Source: Cyanidiococcus yangmingshanensis
Lineage: Eukaryota; Rhodophyta; Bangiophyceae; Cyanidiales; Cyanidiaceae
Direction of reading: 5' to 3'
Assembly (NCBI GenBank): GCA_013995675.1
Contig: VWRR01000002.1
Location: 744,001-808,000 of the forward strand
Length of the DNA: 64,000 bases
Of the stretch, positions 22,216-31,616 are shown in pieces. The stretch's first letter is position 1; each line of letters starts with the position of its first letter. The notes beneath the pieces are model-generated. The model was not told the DNA's origin. It searched no databases and saw only the letters and a program-made list of their open reading frames with translations. Position numbers and translations under genes: made by a program.

Positions 22216-23448
22216 ATGCAGACAACGACTGAGCTCGAGCAGCAAATACGACTATGGTCTCGTTTGGGAGTGTCTACAGAAAACGCGGAGTTTGCGGCGT
22301 CGAAACAGATTCGTCGGAAGCATCCCCACGGAAGTCGACGAGCGCAGCTGCTGCGTGAACATCCGGAGGTTTCCAAGCTTTACGGCACGAACGTCAAGTC
22401 GGCCGTGTACGTTGTGTTGCTGGTAGCGCTCCAACTCTTGGTTGCGATTCGTTTTGTAGGCCGTGGACAGTTTCCGTGGTACCTGGCTGTTTTTCTAGCA
22501 TACGTGTTCGGTGCAGTCGTGGACCACGCCCAGTGGGTGCTGATCCACGACGCGACGCACAACCTCATCTTTGGCTCTGTTGCGCTTAACCGCTTTATTC
22601 TGTGCGTTGCGAATACCATTCACGTGGTTCCGTCCGGCATGATGTTCCGCTACTATCATATTCTTCATCATATTGAACTGAATCGCGTGGAGCGCGATCC
22701 GGATGTCCCTGCCGCCTGGGAGGCACGTCTCGTGGGAAACTCCAGCTGGCGCAAGGCCGTATGGTTGGCTTTGTTTTTCGTGTTCCAGAGTTTGCGTCTC
22801 GTTTCGTATAGCCATCGTATCCCGAATTTGCGGGAGTTTGTGTGGTTTGGCGTCAATGATGCCCTGAACCTCGCAACGATGTACGGTGTCTGGCGTCTGG
22901 GCGGCTGGCTCAGCATCGTCTACCTGACGCTCTCGAGTATCTTCAGTGTTGGACTGCATCCGCTTGGTGCTCGTTGGATTCAAGAGCATTATCCGACGCT
23001 CCCATTCCAGAGTACGTACTCGTACTATGGCTGGGCGAACCGAGTTGCGTTTAATATCGGATTCCATAACGAACATCACGATCTGCCAAGTGTTCCATGG
23101 AATCGTCTTCCGCAGCTGAAGAGACTGGCACCGGAGTACTACGACACCCTTTTTGCGTATCGTTCATATCGGAAACTACTGAGAGAGTTTATTCTGGACC
23201 CGCGATGGTCACTGCTTCGACGCTGGGAGGCGGATCTGGCCGCGGCTAGAAAAGAGCTTCTTGAACAAGAAGCGTGCCAGCGTCAAGAACAAAGTCTTCA
23301 GGGCAGCGATGCAGAACCCAAGCAGATCGACAAGGACAATCTATGTGTTGAGACCGATGAAACGCCTACAGAGGATGCTACAGAATGCAGCCTTGCGGTG
23401 ATCGAATCGAGTGCCTCTGATGAAGACTCATCGTGCGGCCCGAAATAG
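22216..23448 (+). CDS. DES1: Sphingolipid delta-4 desaturase (dihydroceramide desaturase)
   Basis: The start is placed at the ATG at 22216 (MQTTTELEQQ), giving 410 residues; the in-frame ATG at 21781 would translate a simple repeat. The protein has the N-terminal lipid desaturase motif (LLREHPEVSKLYGTN), several membrane spans, and the three histidine boxes that bind the di-iron centre: HDATH, HHIELN preceded by YHILHH, and HNEHHD. It introduces the 4,5-trans double bond into dihydroceramide at the ER, making ceramide. Length is normal (~325) plus an ~80-residue acidic C-terminal tail with no family counterpart. Confidence 0.92.
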   Translation: MQTTTELEQQIRLWSRLGVSTENAEFAASKQIRRKHPHGSRRAQLLREHPEVSKLYGTNVKSAVYVVLLVALQLLVAIRFVGRGQFPWYLAVFLAYVFGAVVDHAQWVLIHDATHNLIFGSVALNRFILCVANTIHVVPSGMMFRYYHILHHIELNRVERDPDVPAAWEARLVGNSSWRKAVWLALFFVFQSLRLVSYSHRIPNLREFVWFGVNDALNLATMYGVWRLGGWLSIVYLTLSSIFSVGLHPLGARWIQEHYPTLPFQSTYSYYGWANRVAFNIGFHNEHHDLPSVPWNRLPQLKRLAPEYYDTLFAYRSYRKLLREFILDPRWSLLRRWEADLAAARKELLEQEACQRQEQSLQGSDAEPKQIDKDNLCVETDETPTEDATECSLAVIESSASDEDSSCGPK

Positions 23449-24187
23449 TCAAGGTCGAGCTGGCTGGGCTGCATAGAAGATCGCGGCCCGGGAAGAGAAG
23501 ATGTCGACCCTGGAAAGCGGCACCATTCATTGGACACGGTCATGAGAACAACTTGGCCGTTTGTGCTTGTTTTTTTTTCTGACGTTTGATCGATGACGCA
23601 GTGTGAGCGAGGTCTGTACGCATCGCCGTGACTCGAACACAACGTAGACGAACCATGTCGATTTATCCATTCCGAAAGAGTGAGCAAACGAATGAAGAGG
23701 ACGGCACCAAGGCTAGTGACGGATTCCGGCCCACGACAACAGCGCAATGCTGTCGCCAACGATCCAAGGACACGTGCGATACCGGGCATTCCCCAAACTT
23801 GAACAGGGACCACGAAACTGGATAAGAGGATCGTTGCCAGCGTCGAATCGTCAAATTGTTCTTTTTTTCAGGACATCGTTGGTCCCAACTGCACATGTAT
23901 CCATAAAACGCAACAGTACGTTCATCGTGCCCTGGCGCATGAACCACCGAGCTCGATCGCTGGCGATGCACGAGCTCGAAAATGGATGTCCGTTATGTCC
24001 ATGATCAACACTAGCGGATGAATCCTGTACAAAACGAACCCAACCGTTGCAGGTCGATGGGGCACCCACTTGAAACGCCCAACGTTGGCCAGCGCTCCAA
24101 TTTGCGACGGCCACAGCACGTTCAGGGCAAACACTCAACAGAACGCTGGTACAGTCTCGCGTTGATCTTTTGGTGTCTGTCGACACC
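23449..24187. other. Intergenic, nothing recognised
   Basis: About 740 bases between the desaturase and the coiled-coil gene. Two poly-T runs (near 23570 and 23862) but no gene or RNA recognised. Confidence 0.5.
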
Positions 24188-25645
24188 ATGTCGTCTTTCA
24201 ATGAGCGCGTCTTTGGTTCGGTGCAACGAAAGCTGCGATACAGCGACGCGAGCTCAACAGACTCCTCCGTGCACCCAGTCGGTGGTGAGTCGCCGACCCT
24301 ATCGTGCATCCTGCGTGAGCACACAGCCGAACTCCGTCGGGAGGCGCCGAAGCGCATTGACAAAGAGCAGCCTCTGGTTAGGCGGTCGGCACTAAGCGAC
24401 AAAACGAACTGTTTAGAGAAAGTGCCGCAAAACGAGTACGCGGCGCAGCTACACAGCGCTCAAAAGGCGAAAGCGACGACGACGACGCTCAAGTCAGGGT
24501 CGTTAGGTTCGCTTCAGTTACGTGACCGGCGGGACATGTGCCGAGACCATACCGAGAAAGAGGTGCAGAACCTGGGGACAAGGCGGGCGGGCAACGAACT
24601 GCAGGGTCCGTCTCGTATCAAGTTGGTGACTGAACGCCAACCGACGCCGCTCCTGCCCCAGCCGCTGGTATCGTTACTGAGCGCTCGGGCTCGTGACCGA
24701 GACAGTTCCACGGATGGTGAGTCTGGTCCAATGCAGTCGCGTAATTCATCAACATCATCATCATCGGCGAGATCACGGCACCAGTGTGCGCAACTCGATC
24801 TCGAGATTGCCAAACGCGATGCGTTGATCGCATCACTGCAGCGTCGTTGTGCCCAGCTTGAAATGGATGTTGCAGATGATCGGCAGTTGGAGCAGCTGTT
24901 GGATGAGTATCGAGAAAAGCTGGATGCTGCTGCGGAAGAGAACCGATTTCTCGAGGAGGCACTCAAGGAGGAGCGCCAGAATCAGAGCGCATTACGGGAG
25001 AAAATCGCCTCCTACAAGGAGCGGCTCGCGGAGTGGCCAGCCAAGTTGGCGGCGGAGATTCGTGCCCTCGAGTCCCAGCATGGACACCATGCAAAAGAGG
25101 CGCATCTACTCGTACAACGGTTGGAGGCTGAGAAACGACAGCTGCAGGATGAGCTCCAACGAAGCTGGGACGTGGTCGCAAACCTCCGCTCGGAGCTCGC
25201 ACGTTCGCAAGAGGAGGCTACGCGAAAGCAAGCGCAACATGTGCGACGAGAATGTGAGCAAACATATCGACGAGCCTTGATGGAACTCGAGACCCAGTTC
25301 GATGTCTATCGACAGGAGGCGAAACGAGCGCTGGAGCGATGGGAGACACGTTGTATAGATATGGAGCGCGAGCATAGGGAGCTAACGGAACTCGTTGCTC
25401 ACTATCGGAGCAAAAGTGACGAGCTTGCTCTCTCCTGTAGCGCCCTAGAGCAACGGTTGCGAGATCAAGAGACACATTCGGCGGCTCTACTTCAGCGAAA
25501 ATCCGCTACCGTGAACCAGTTGGAGTCGGAAGTCGAGGCTCTACAGAACCGAATAGGTGATTTACAAGCCGTTATCGATGAACTTGAAATGCGAGCAGGA
25601 GTTGGTTCCGGGGGCACCCGAAAGAGTCGCTTTCTACCGGCGTAG
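24188..25645 (+). CDS. Coiled-coil protein of unknown function
   Basis: A 485-residue protein from the ATG at 24188 (MSSFNERVFGS). Residues 1-~195 are Ser/Arg-rich and disordered-looking with a serine run; residues ~200-470 form an almost continuous coiled coil (QLEQLLDEYREKLDAAAEEN, LVQRLEAEKRQLQDELQRS, LESEVEALQNRIGDLQAVID). It ends in a short basic tail. I do not recognise the family; such architecture is common in centrosomal, cytoskeletal or Golgi proteins. The coding assignment is good because of the long heptad pattern. Confidence 0.7.
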   Translation: MSSFNERVFGSVQRKLRYSDASSTDSSVHPVGGESPTLSCILREHTAELRREAPKRIDKEQPLVRRSALSDKTNCLEKVPQNEYAAQLHSAQKAKATTTTLKSGSLGSLQLRDRRDMCRDHTEKEVQNLGTRRAGNELQGPSRIKLVTERQPTPLLPQPLVSLLSARARDRDSSTDGESGPMQSRNSSTSSSSARSRHQCAQLDLEIAKRDALIASLQRRCAQLEMDVADDRQLEQLLDEYREKLDAAAEENRFLEEALKEERQNQSALREKIASYKERLAEWPAKLAAEIRALESQHGHHAKEAHLLVQRLEAEKRQLQDELQRSWDVVANLRSELARSQEEATRKQAQHVRRECEQTYRRALMELETQFDVYRQEAKRALERWETRCIDMEREHRELTELVAHYRSKSDELALSCSALEQRLRDQETHSAALLQRKSATVNQLESEVEALQNRIGDLQAVIDELEMRAGVGSGGTRKSRFLPA

Positions 25646-25947
25646 TGGGGCCACACGATCGCACGCTCATTGCATTCACTCAGGAGCGGCGTTGCTGCCT
25701 CATCGGATTGTGTTGGCATCCCGGGGGCCAGAGACGCTTTCTGCCCCGAATTCGATTCAGGGTTTGCATCGGTCGCGGCTGAGCGCAGCGGAGCAGATGA
25801 AGGACGTCGTTGCCTGCGGTGCTCTCTATGATCGCGAACCATTTCCCAGACCCATTCAAGTCGACCTCAATTATGGCCGCCTCCGTCGGTCTAGGTCTGT
25901 TTCGACGTTGTTGGCCTCGACGAGGGCGCCCAGCGCATCCACGAACG

Positions 25948-26820
25948 CTATCGCAAAACTGCAAAACTGGCAAACTCATTTGAAGTAAAAGCCAGATCGT
26001 CCTCTGCGGAACGCAAATCGCTGCCACACTCGCGAGGTCCAACGATCATCACTTGTCGAATGTGCGAATCACGGCCGTTTTGATGGTTGCTATAGACCAC
26101 GATCTGTATATGAAAGGTTTCCAGCCACGCTTGGACGGGTGGTGTCCGGCGAGGGTGCACGCGCTCCCCTTCAGTTCGGGTCTGTTCAGACCGAGGGAGC
26201 GATGCTTCCGGCACCGCCCACTGATCCAGGTCTTCTTCGTCCGGGCCAGTGGTTATCTCCATTTGAGACGGCACATCGCGGTTGCCTCTGGTCCGAGGCA
26301 GGTCATGACCAGAGCGCTCATTGCTACGCCCATCGATACCTGTTGGGGATGTCATCGCGGAATCGATCGGTGGCGATGGTGGCAACACCAATCCCGCCTC
26401 GTTGAACTCTAGCACTGCAGCTGGTGGCGGGAGCGGAATCACGATCCATCCACGCGGCTCATGCAGGTGGCAAACAACCGTCTCCCGAAGGTCGTGTGTG
26501 TCGCTTCCCGTCCATAGGCCGAGTCGATTCGGTGTATAGCTCTCATCCAGTTGGTAGTTCAGGAAAACACGAACCTGGGCTACCTTCGTCTTTCGCCGGA
26601 ACTGGATGGAGATCTTATGCGGTTGCGCTCCATCGGTTTGGAAGAATGTCTGCACATTGCCGTCTCGCATCATCTCGATCCCGTTTCCCGGTTTCGCTGA
26701 CGAGACTGACCAGACCGCCTCATCACCAAGCTCTCTGAACGACACGTCCGGTGAGCGTTGCGGCGGTGTCTCCACTGACAACTGCGCCCATATTTGCGCA
26801 ATGCGACGGTCCCAGAACAC
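25948..26820 (-). CDS. APC10: APC10/DOC1 subunit of the anaphase-promoting complex, 5' end uncertain
   Basis: The DOC (galactose-binding-like) domain is clear: ELGDEAVWSVSSAKPGNGIE, DGAQPHKISIQFRRKTKVAQ, DESYTPNRLGLW, and after a gap SNHQNGRDSHIRQVMIVGP. APC10 helps recognise D-box substrates in the nucleus for cell-cycle ubiquitination. Two oddities. A ~95-residue low-complexity insert splits the domain between GWIVIPLP and the final strands. The frame stays open upstream to 26955 but has no ATG before the domain, so the first residues must come from another exon or frame; the frame open at 26915-27175 is offset by +1 and also lacks an ATG. The end given here is only the first GTG of the frame. 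Confidence 0.8.
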   Translation of the reverse strand: MFWDRRIAQIWAQLSVETPPQRSPDVSFRELGDEAVWSVSSAKPGNGIEMMRDGNVQTFFQTDGAQPHKISIQFRRKTKVAQVRVFLNYQLDESYTPNRLGLWTGSDTHDLRETVVCHLHEPRGWIVIPLPPPAAVLEFNEAGLVLPPSPPIDSAMTSPTGIDGRSNERSGHDLPRTRGNRDVPSQMEITTGPDEEDLDQWAVPEASLPRSEQTRTEGERVHPRRTPPVQAWLETFHIQIVVYSNHQNGRDSHIRQVMIVGPRECGSDLRSAEDDLAFTSNEFASFAVLR

Positions 26821-26955
26821 TTCCGGATATCGGTGTTGCAGGGTTCGGGGAAGGGCGACACGTCCAAACCGAGGTTGTTGTGCAGACGCGCGACTCGCAG
26901 CCTGAACACCGTTCTTACTTAGCGTGCTCGACGAGGGACTCGAGGACCGGTGGCG

Positions 26956-27683
26956 TCAAAGCTCCCTGTTGGCGGAGTTGCTCTCGGCGATGCTCCGTCC
27001 AGGTCCCAAACCAGGCGCTCTCGCTGACTCGGTGCTGTAGAACTGTAGACGTCGGCGGCCGCGTGGTGGTGGTTCCTCGGCTCGGGTGCCTTCGAAGAAC
27101 GCGGAGCGCGACCGCAGTCGCTCCATCGCTCCTGAAACCTGTTTTCAACTCGTTATCCAACGCGGTGACTCGTCAGATGAAAAGTGCAGGTCTAGAGGAA
27201 ACACTCGTCGTCGCCTCTGAATCAGTTGAAACGTTGACGGGTCTATCACAGGGACTGCCCCTATCGCTAGCCATGGCCAATAGGTTCAAACGCATCGACC
27301 TGGCCGCGTGAGATGCGCCGGTGGTTCCCAGCCGTCGCCTCGGGGACGCCAGCGCGGCGCCACGGCCTCTTCCCGGCTTTTCAGGAATGTGCCTCGCGGG
27401 ACACGTGCCCAGATGACTGTTTCGAGGACATTCGAGTGGCCAATGCGAGCATACGTTCTTGGGTAACTGGACCGGATGCGCGGTGTCGCTGCACGGTTCA
27501 GCTTATCGCGACTGGCCAGCAATGGAGTTGGGCGAACGAACGCTAGAGGATCCATCGTTCAAGATGCGCGCGATCCAGCGTACAGAGGTCGCTTATGCGT
27601 CTCTGCAACCGTTTGCATATGATTGCTTGGTGCACATATCGATACGTTTTGCTCGAGTTGCATGCGGTCGCGCAGCGGCGATG
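26956..27683. other. Region upstream of APC10
   Basis: Holds a minus-strand open stretch (27175-26915, LRQQGALTPPVLESLVEHAK near its end) that may be the APC10 N-terminus in another frame. Nothing else recognised before the tRNA terminator. Confidence 0.4.
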
Positions 27684-27694
27684 CAAAAACAAAA
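27684..27694 (-). terminator. RNA polymerase III terminator
   Basis: Two T runs on the minus strand (27694-27691 and 27688-27684) about 20 bases after the 5' half of the permuted tRNA, as expected for pol III. Confidence 0.7.
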
Positions 27695-27715
27695 GAGCGC
27701 GATGGCGAGAGTATC

Positions 27716-27825
27716 GAACCCACGGCCATTGGATTAAAAGTCCAATGCTCTACCGCTGAGCTACGTTGGCCCAGCGTCGCGCCGACGGGAGGATTCGGCG
27801 GGAGCGCGCGCCAACGGTGGGGATT
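27716..27825 (-). tRNA. trnK-UUU: Circularly permuted tRNA-Lys(UUU)
   Basis: The tRNA is encoded in swapped order on the minus strand. First comes the 3' half (27825-27809): AATC of the T-loop, T-stem CCCAC, acceptor strand CGTTGGC and discriminator G. After a 38-base linker (27808-27771) comes the 5' half (27770-27716): acceptor GCCAACG, TA, D-arm GCTC/GAGC, anticodon arm TTGGA-CTTTTAA-TCCAA with anticodon UUU at 27738-27736, five-base variable loop, T-stem GTGGG and TTC. Rejoined, all four stems pair fully and the T-loop reads TTCAATC, matching TTCRANN; read in plain order the acceptor does not pair at all. Flanks form a bulge-helix-bulge: GAT with ATC, three-base bulges TTC and CGA, then ACTC (27712-27709) with GAGT (27832-27829). 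A-box and B-box promoters lie in the 5' half. Maturation in this class uses splicing endonuclease, a circular intermediate, then RNase P and tRNase Z. Confidence 0.92.
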
Positions 27826-29179
27826 TCGACTCGTTTATAGATCGATCAAAACTGTATATAAAGGGATGGATTGCGCATTTCGTTCGACTGGTGGGCGTTC
27901 TGGCGACGCGTCGGGGTTTCGGTGGTTGCGCGGATCTGCGCACTGGGCCTTGGTACGAATTCCGACATCTTGCTCGCGAGTCGTGATCATCTCCATTCGG
28001 TTGGATATCTTGCAAAGCTGTCGAGTGCGATACTGTCGCGATGGGTATGATATCGGGAACAGGTTATGGAGCTTGGAGAAAAGGCTCTCAGCAACAACGA
28101 TTTGATCCCGTGCGCCTTTGAGAGGATCCTATTCGTTGTTTGTGTTGGAGGCGCGTTTCTTTCCACGGTTTGGAAACGTTGTCGCCTGAAACTTTTTGAT
28201 TTTCTTATGGTTCTCACCGGTATGAACGCGTCATGTTCGAAGAATCGGTACGATCGAGGCGTCTTGTCGTTGATGGTTCGAGCCGTGTGATGCCTTCCGT
28301 GACCGGAGCCCGGCGTTCCCCTTCGACTGCGTTTTTCATCCCGAAAGGAGCCCTGCTCCAACTCTGATGGCGATGCAGCGTTCGCGTCTCGAAATGGATT
28401 TTGGTTTCCTGTTGCACGCGATCTCGAGACTCGCGCTGTCTGTCGAAAGTCTCCATTCGTTCTCGCTCTTTACGGATAGGCAAGTGCCGGCGAGCATCGG
28501 ATGGTGACGCTTGCGAGCTCGCCCCCAACTGAGTCAAGCGTGACCACTGCGTCTCCCAGAGGCGAGTACTCCACCTCGATCTGAATCGCATCACTTGGAT
28601 TCGTATTGGTTTTAGATCTGATCGGATCCAAAATAACACACGTTCTTCTACGCGTGCTTCGTTATTTTGCTGCTGACTTTGAAGAGCATATCTGTTTCAT
28701 CCGAAAGCGTGATCGTGCTCGCAAAGCTCAACCTATCTCGTTGAATGCCGTCAACGAGAAATCTCTGTCCTTTCTTTTCCATTCATCTCACACAGCGCTT
28801 GACCAATCTCTCATGATTCTATTGATTGGTCGCGTACCCAAGACGGTGAGGAAGATCCGAACGGACACCTTGTTTGACTTGGACGCCTCATCAATTGAAG
28901 AGAGAAATAAAAACTCAAGAGTATGGAAAATGAAGGAAAAAACAGGTTTATAAATGGATCGATCCATGCATCTGAAACCGTTTGTGACCATCCCATGGAT
29001 ACGAGACATTCCATACAGGGTTCAGGGGCGCTCGAAAAGAAAACGACCGAACCAGACCGAAACCGGGCGAATGTCTCTTCGGCGCATCGGCGAAAGACGG
29101 TTATCACTTGCGTCTTGTTCGTACCAACCAAACCTGCTGTGACTGCGTCCCTACGATCCGTTGAGACCAAAAGGGCCGT
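27826..29179. other. Intergenic, nothing recognised
   Basis: About 1.35 kb between the tRNA and AHA1. AT-richer than its surroundings around 28600-28960, with no convincing gene. Confidence 0.5.
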
Positions 29180-30220
29180 ATGGCGCTGGCCGGACAAGGC
29201 GATCCTCGTTGGATTGTGCGAGACCTCGGAAAGGAGGGCAAGAACGTGGGCAACTGGCACTGGACGGAGCGGGATATCACCGCATGGGCTCGCGACCGTC
29301 TTTGCGCACTGTTTCTTGCAGAACCCATCGGGTCACTCGCAGTTGGTGAAGGAGCGATCGAGTTTCGTGTTGCCGGCCAGCCAAGTGTCAGTGGAGACTG
29401 TACGCTTTACAACCGCAAGGGCAAGTTGCGAGCGATATATGATCTGAAAGTGAGTGCTGACTGGGAAGCTCGTTCCTTTGCGGACAAGGCTGTTCGAGGA
29501 AAGGGTTCGTTCGAACTGGAGCTCTTCGATGAAAACCCCGATGTCACAGTGACATCCGACAGAACTCTTGATCAGGGCGGCCAGTTCGTAGCGTTTATGA
29601 ACCAGGAGGGAAGATCATGGGTCCAGCGTTGCATTCAGCGTTTTCTGGATGAGGCTCTACAACAAGGTAACGCAGATGAAGTCCCTCGGGCCGCTCCATC
29701 AGATGCGGCGTTCAAGCCCATGGAGAAGAAAATAGACGCGCCAATGAGTGTCGTATCTGACGGCACGAATGAGGAGAAATCGGCGGTATCCTTGCCGTCA
29801 TCGTGGGCCGAGTTGCGTCTGGAAGAGCGCTTTGCGGCTCCGGCTAGCTTGCTTTTCAAGGTGCTCACAACAGTTGAAGGTCTCCAGCGAATTACGCGAG
29901 CTCCAGCGACAAGTGATCCGACCGCTCCCAAAGGGACATTCTCGCTGTACGGCGGACAGGTGCACGGCTTCTACACTCGACTCGTTGAACCAGAAATCCT
30001 TGAACAGCACTGGCGCATGGCCGATTGGGAACCCAAAGATCACTTCTCGTTGGTTCATATACGTCTCGTGCCGATGAATAGCGGCGAAACACGTCTCGAA
30101 CTGATCCAGGAACAGATCCCTGAGGAGCACCTCGAGCGGACACGAGTCGGTTGGAAGGAACGCATCTTTGATCGGCTTCGTTTGGTGTTCAATTTAGGAG
30201 GCATGTCTCTGCAAGGATGA
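29180..30220 (+). CDS. AHA1: AHA1, activator of Hsp90 ATPase
   Basis: A 346-residue protein from the ATG at 29180, the usual family length. The N-terminal domain that contacts Hsp90 includes NWHWTERDITAWARDRL and the strand region GKLRAIYDLKVSADWE. A low-complexity linker (~170-200) leads to the C-terminal AHSA1/START-like domain: RFAAPASLLFKVLTTVEGLQ, GTFSLYGGQVHGFYTRLVEP, EQHWRMADWEP. AHA1 binds the Hsp90 middle domain in the cytosol and stimulates its weak ATPase. The Hsp90-contact NxNNWHWxE-type segment is present as NVGNWHWTE. Confidence 0.93.
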   Translation: MALAGQGDPRWIVRDLGKEGKNVGNWHWTERDITAWARDRLCALFLAEPIGSLAVGEGAIEFRVAGQPSVSGDCTLYNRKGKLRAIYDLKVSADWEARSFADKAVRGKGSFELELFDENPDVTVTSDRTLDQGGQFVAFMNQEGRSWVQRCIQRFLDEALQQGNADEVPRAAPSDAAFKPMEKKIDAPMSVVSDGTNEEKSAVSLPSSWAELRLEERFAAPASLLFKVLTTVEGLQRITRAPATSDPTAPKGTFSLYGGQVHGFYTRLVEPEILEQHWRMADWEPKDHFSLVHIRLVPMNSGETRLELIQEQIPEEHLERTRVGWKERIFDRLRLVFNLGGMSLQG

Positions 30221-31616
30221 GCAGCACCTTGTTTGGGATGTCTCTTCGTAGACAGAGCCAACCCGTACGCTGTATGGGTAGCCATTCGGACTCGTGTAGA
30301 TGCTGATGATGAAACCAGTCTCCGCGGAAATCATCAGACCGAGACGAGCCCGAACGCCGACCAGATACGATTGCTCTCCGTAGACGACACTCGCCTCGAC
30401 CAAGACGCCCAAAGCTAAAAGGTATTCAGCGAGATACGTTCCATCTAGGGCGCTCTACCGAAACCAATATCCAGCGTTACGGGTTATCGGAAGGAACTTC
30501 ATGCTCCGTCTCGGTGGAGGAGAGAATGATCGGAAACCGTCTTTCACGGTCCAGCGTGACTGCCAGCGATCTTCACGAAAGTCGCTTCATGCGGCTTTCG
30601 TATGGTGAGCTTCAGAGATAGTGATTCCAACTGACATGGTTGCCTTGAAGGGATCTGAACTGGATCTATTCTCAGGGTCTGGATCGAGGTCGTGGGATCG
30701 GATGAAAACAGATGGTGGATAGGCACACTACCGCGTCCTCGTACGGAGACGAGAATTGCCCTAAGGTGAGTTCTGAAACACAGGATCGAACGTCACTATT
30801 TCAGTAAATGATTCGGAAAGATTTGCGTCCTCTCCTACCGTGCGTAAAGAGCAACGATCAGCACGGAGTTTCATTCGGAGCGTAACGCAGAAGACGACGA
30901 ACGAGCTTGTCGGGGCCATGCAGTTCATCTGATCGTTTCCAAAGCACAAATCTTAGCTAGAAGACCGTGAATCGGTCAACTTCATATCCGATCTTGTTCT
31001 GATTACGCTTCGCCATTCACGGGTCTTAGCGTGCTCACGTTCGAGACGCTCCTCGACGTTACCGTTGGGTTCAACTGGCTGTTCCACTCGTGTCTCGATC
31101 GGACCACGCATACCTCTCTTGGAGCAAACTGAGAATCGTTCGACTTCGAAGTGTAACGGAGCCAGTATAAACGCTGCAGTGCTCTTTCGATACCCCTTGG
31201 AACCAGGTCCAGTTTCAGTTTAAAGGTGGATTCCTTTGCCGCAGTCCCGAACCAATGATTTTCGAGAAGAAAACCCCCATAGTTCATGTCATCAAGCAAC
31301 TAGATCGCTCTTCGAATCATCCTGCTCTTGACGTTTCCTCTCTAGTGCAAGCACCATTCGTGGTTCTAGGTCCCTTCGACCGTGGCTTGTGAGACCGGAC
31401 GAGCAGCAGCAGCAACCTTTTGGGGCGGGTACTCGGCTAGAAGCGCGCGCCGTTGGCTTGAGCCAACACTGCCTTGGCCAGTCTCGCTCGACTCGTTGGC
31501 GCAAAAGTACAGTGACGTCGCCCTTCACTAACGTGGGGCATAGGTAGCAAGAGAACGAGTCTTCGGAGTGCAGGGTGTGGATTCCGGGTACCCTTGCCGA
31601 TTGAACTGTTTCGTTG
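30221..31616. other. Intergenic, nothing recognised
   Basis: About 1.4 kb between AHA1 and the SPT7-like gene. Only short unconserved frames seen. Confidence 0.5.

Noticed and set aside
27716-27770. A conventional tRNA-Lys read in linear order with the T-arm continuing into 27715-27700
   Set aside because: The acceptor strands then do not pair at any of seven positions and the T-stem has mismatches, whereas the permuted reading pairs completely.
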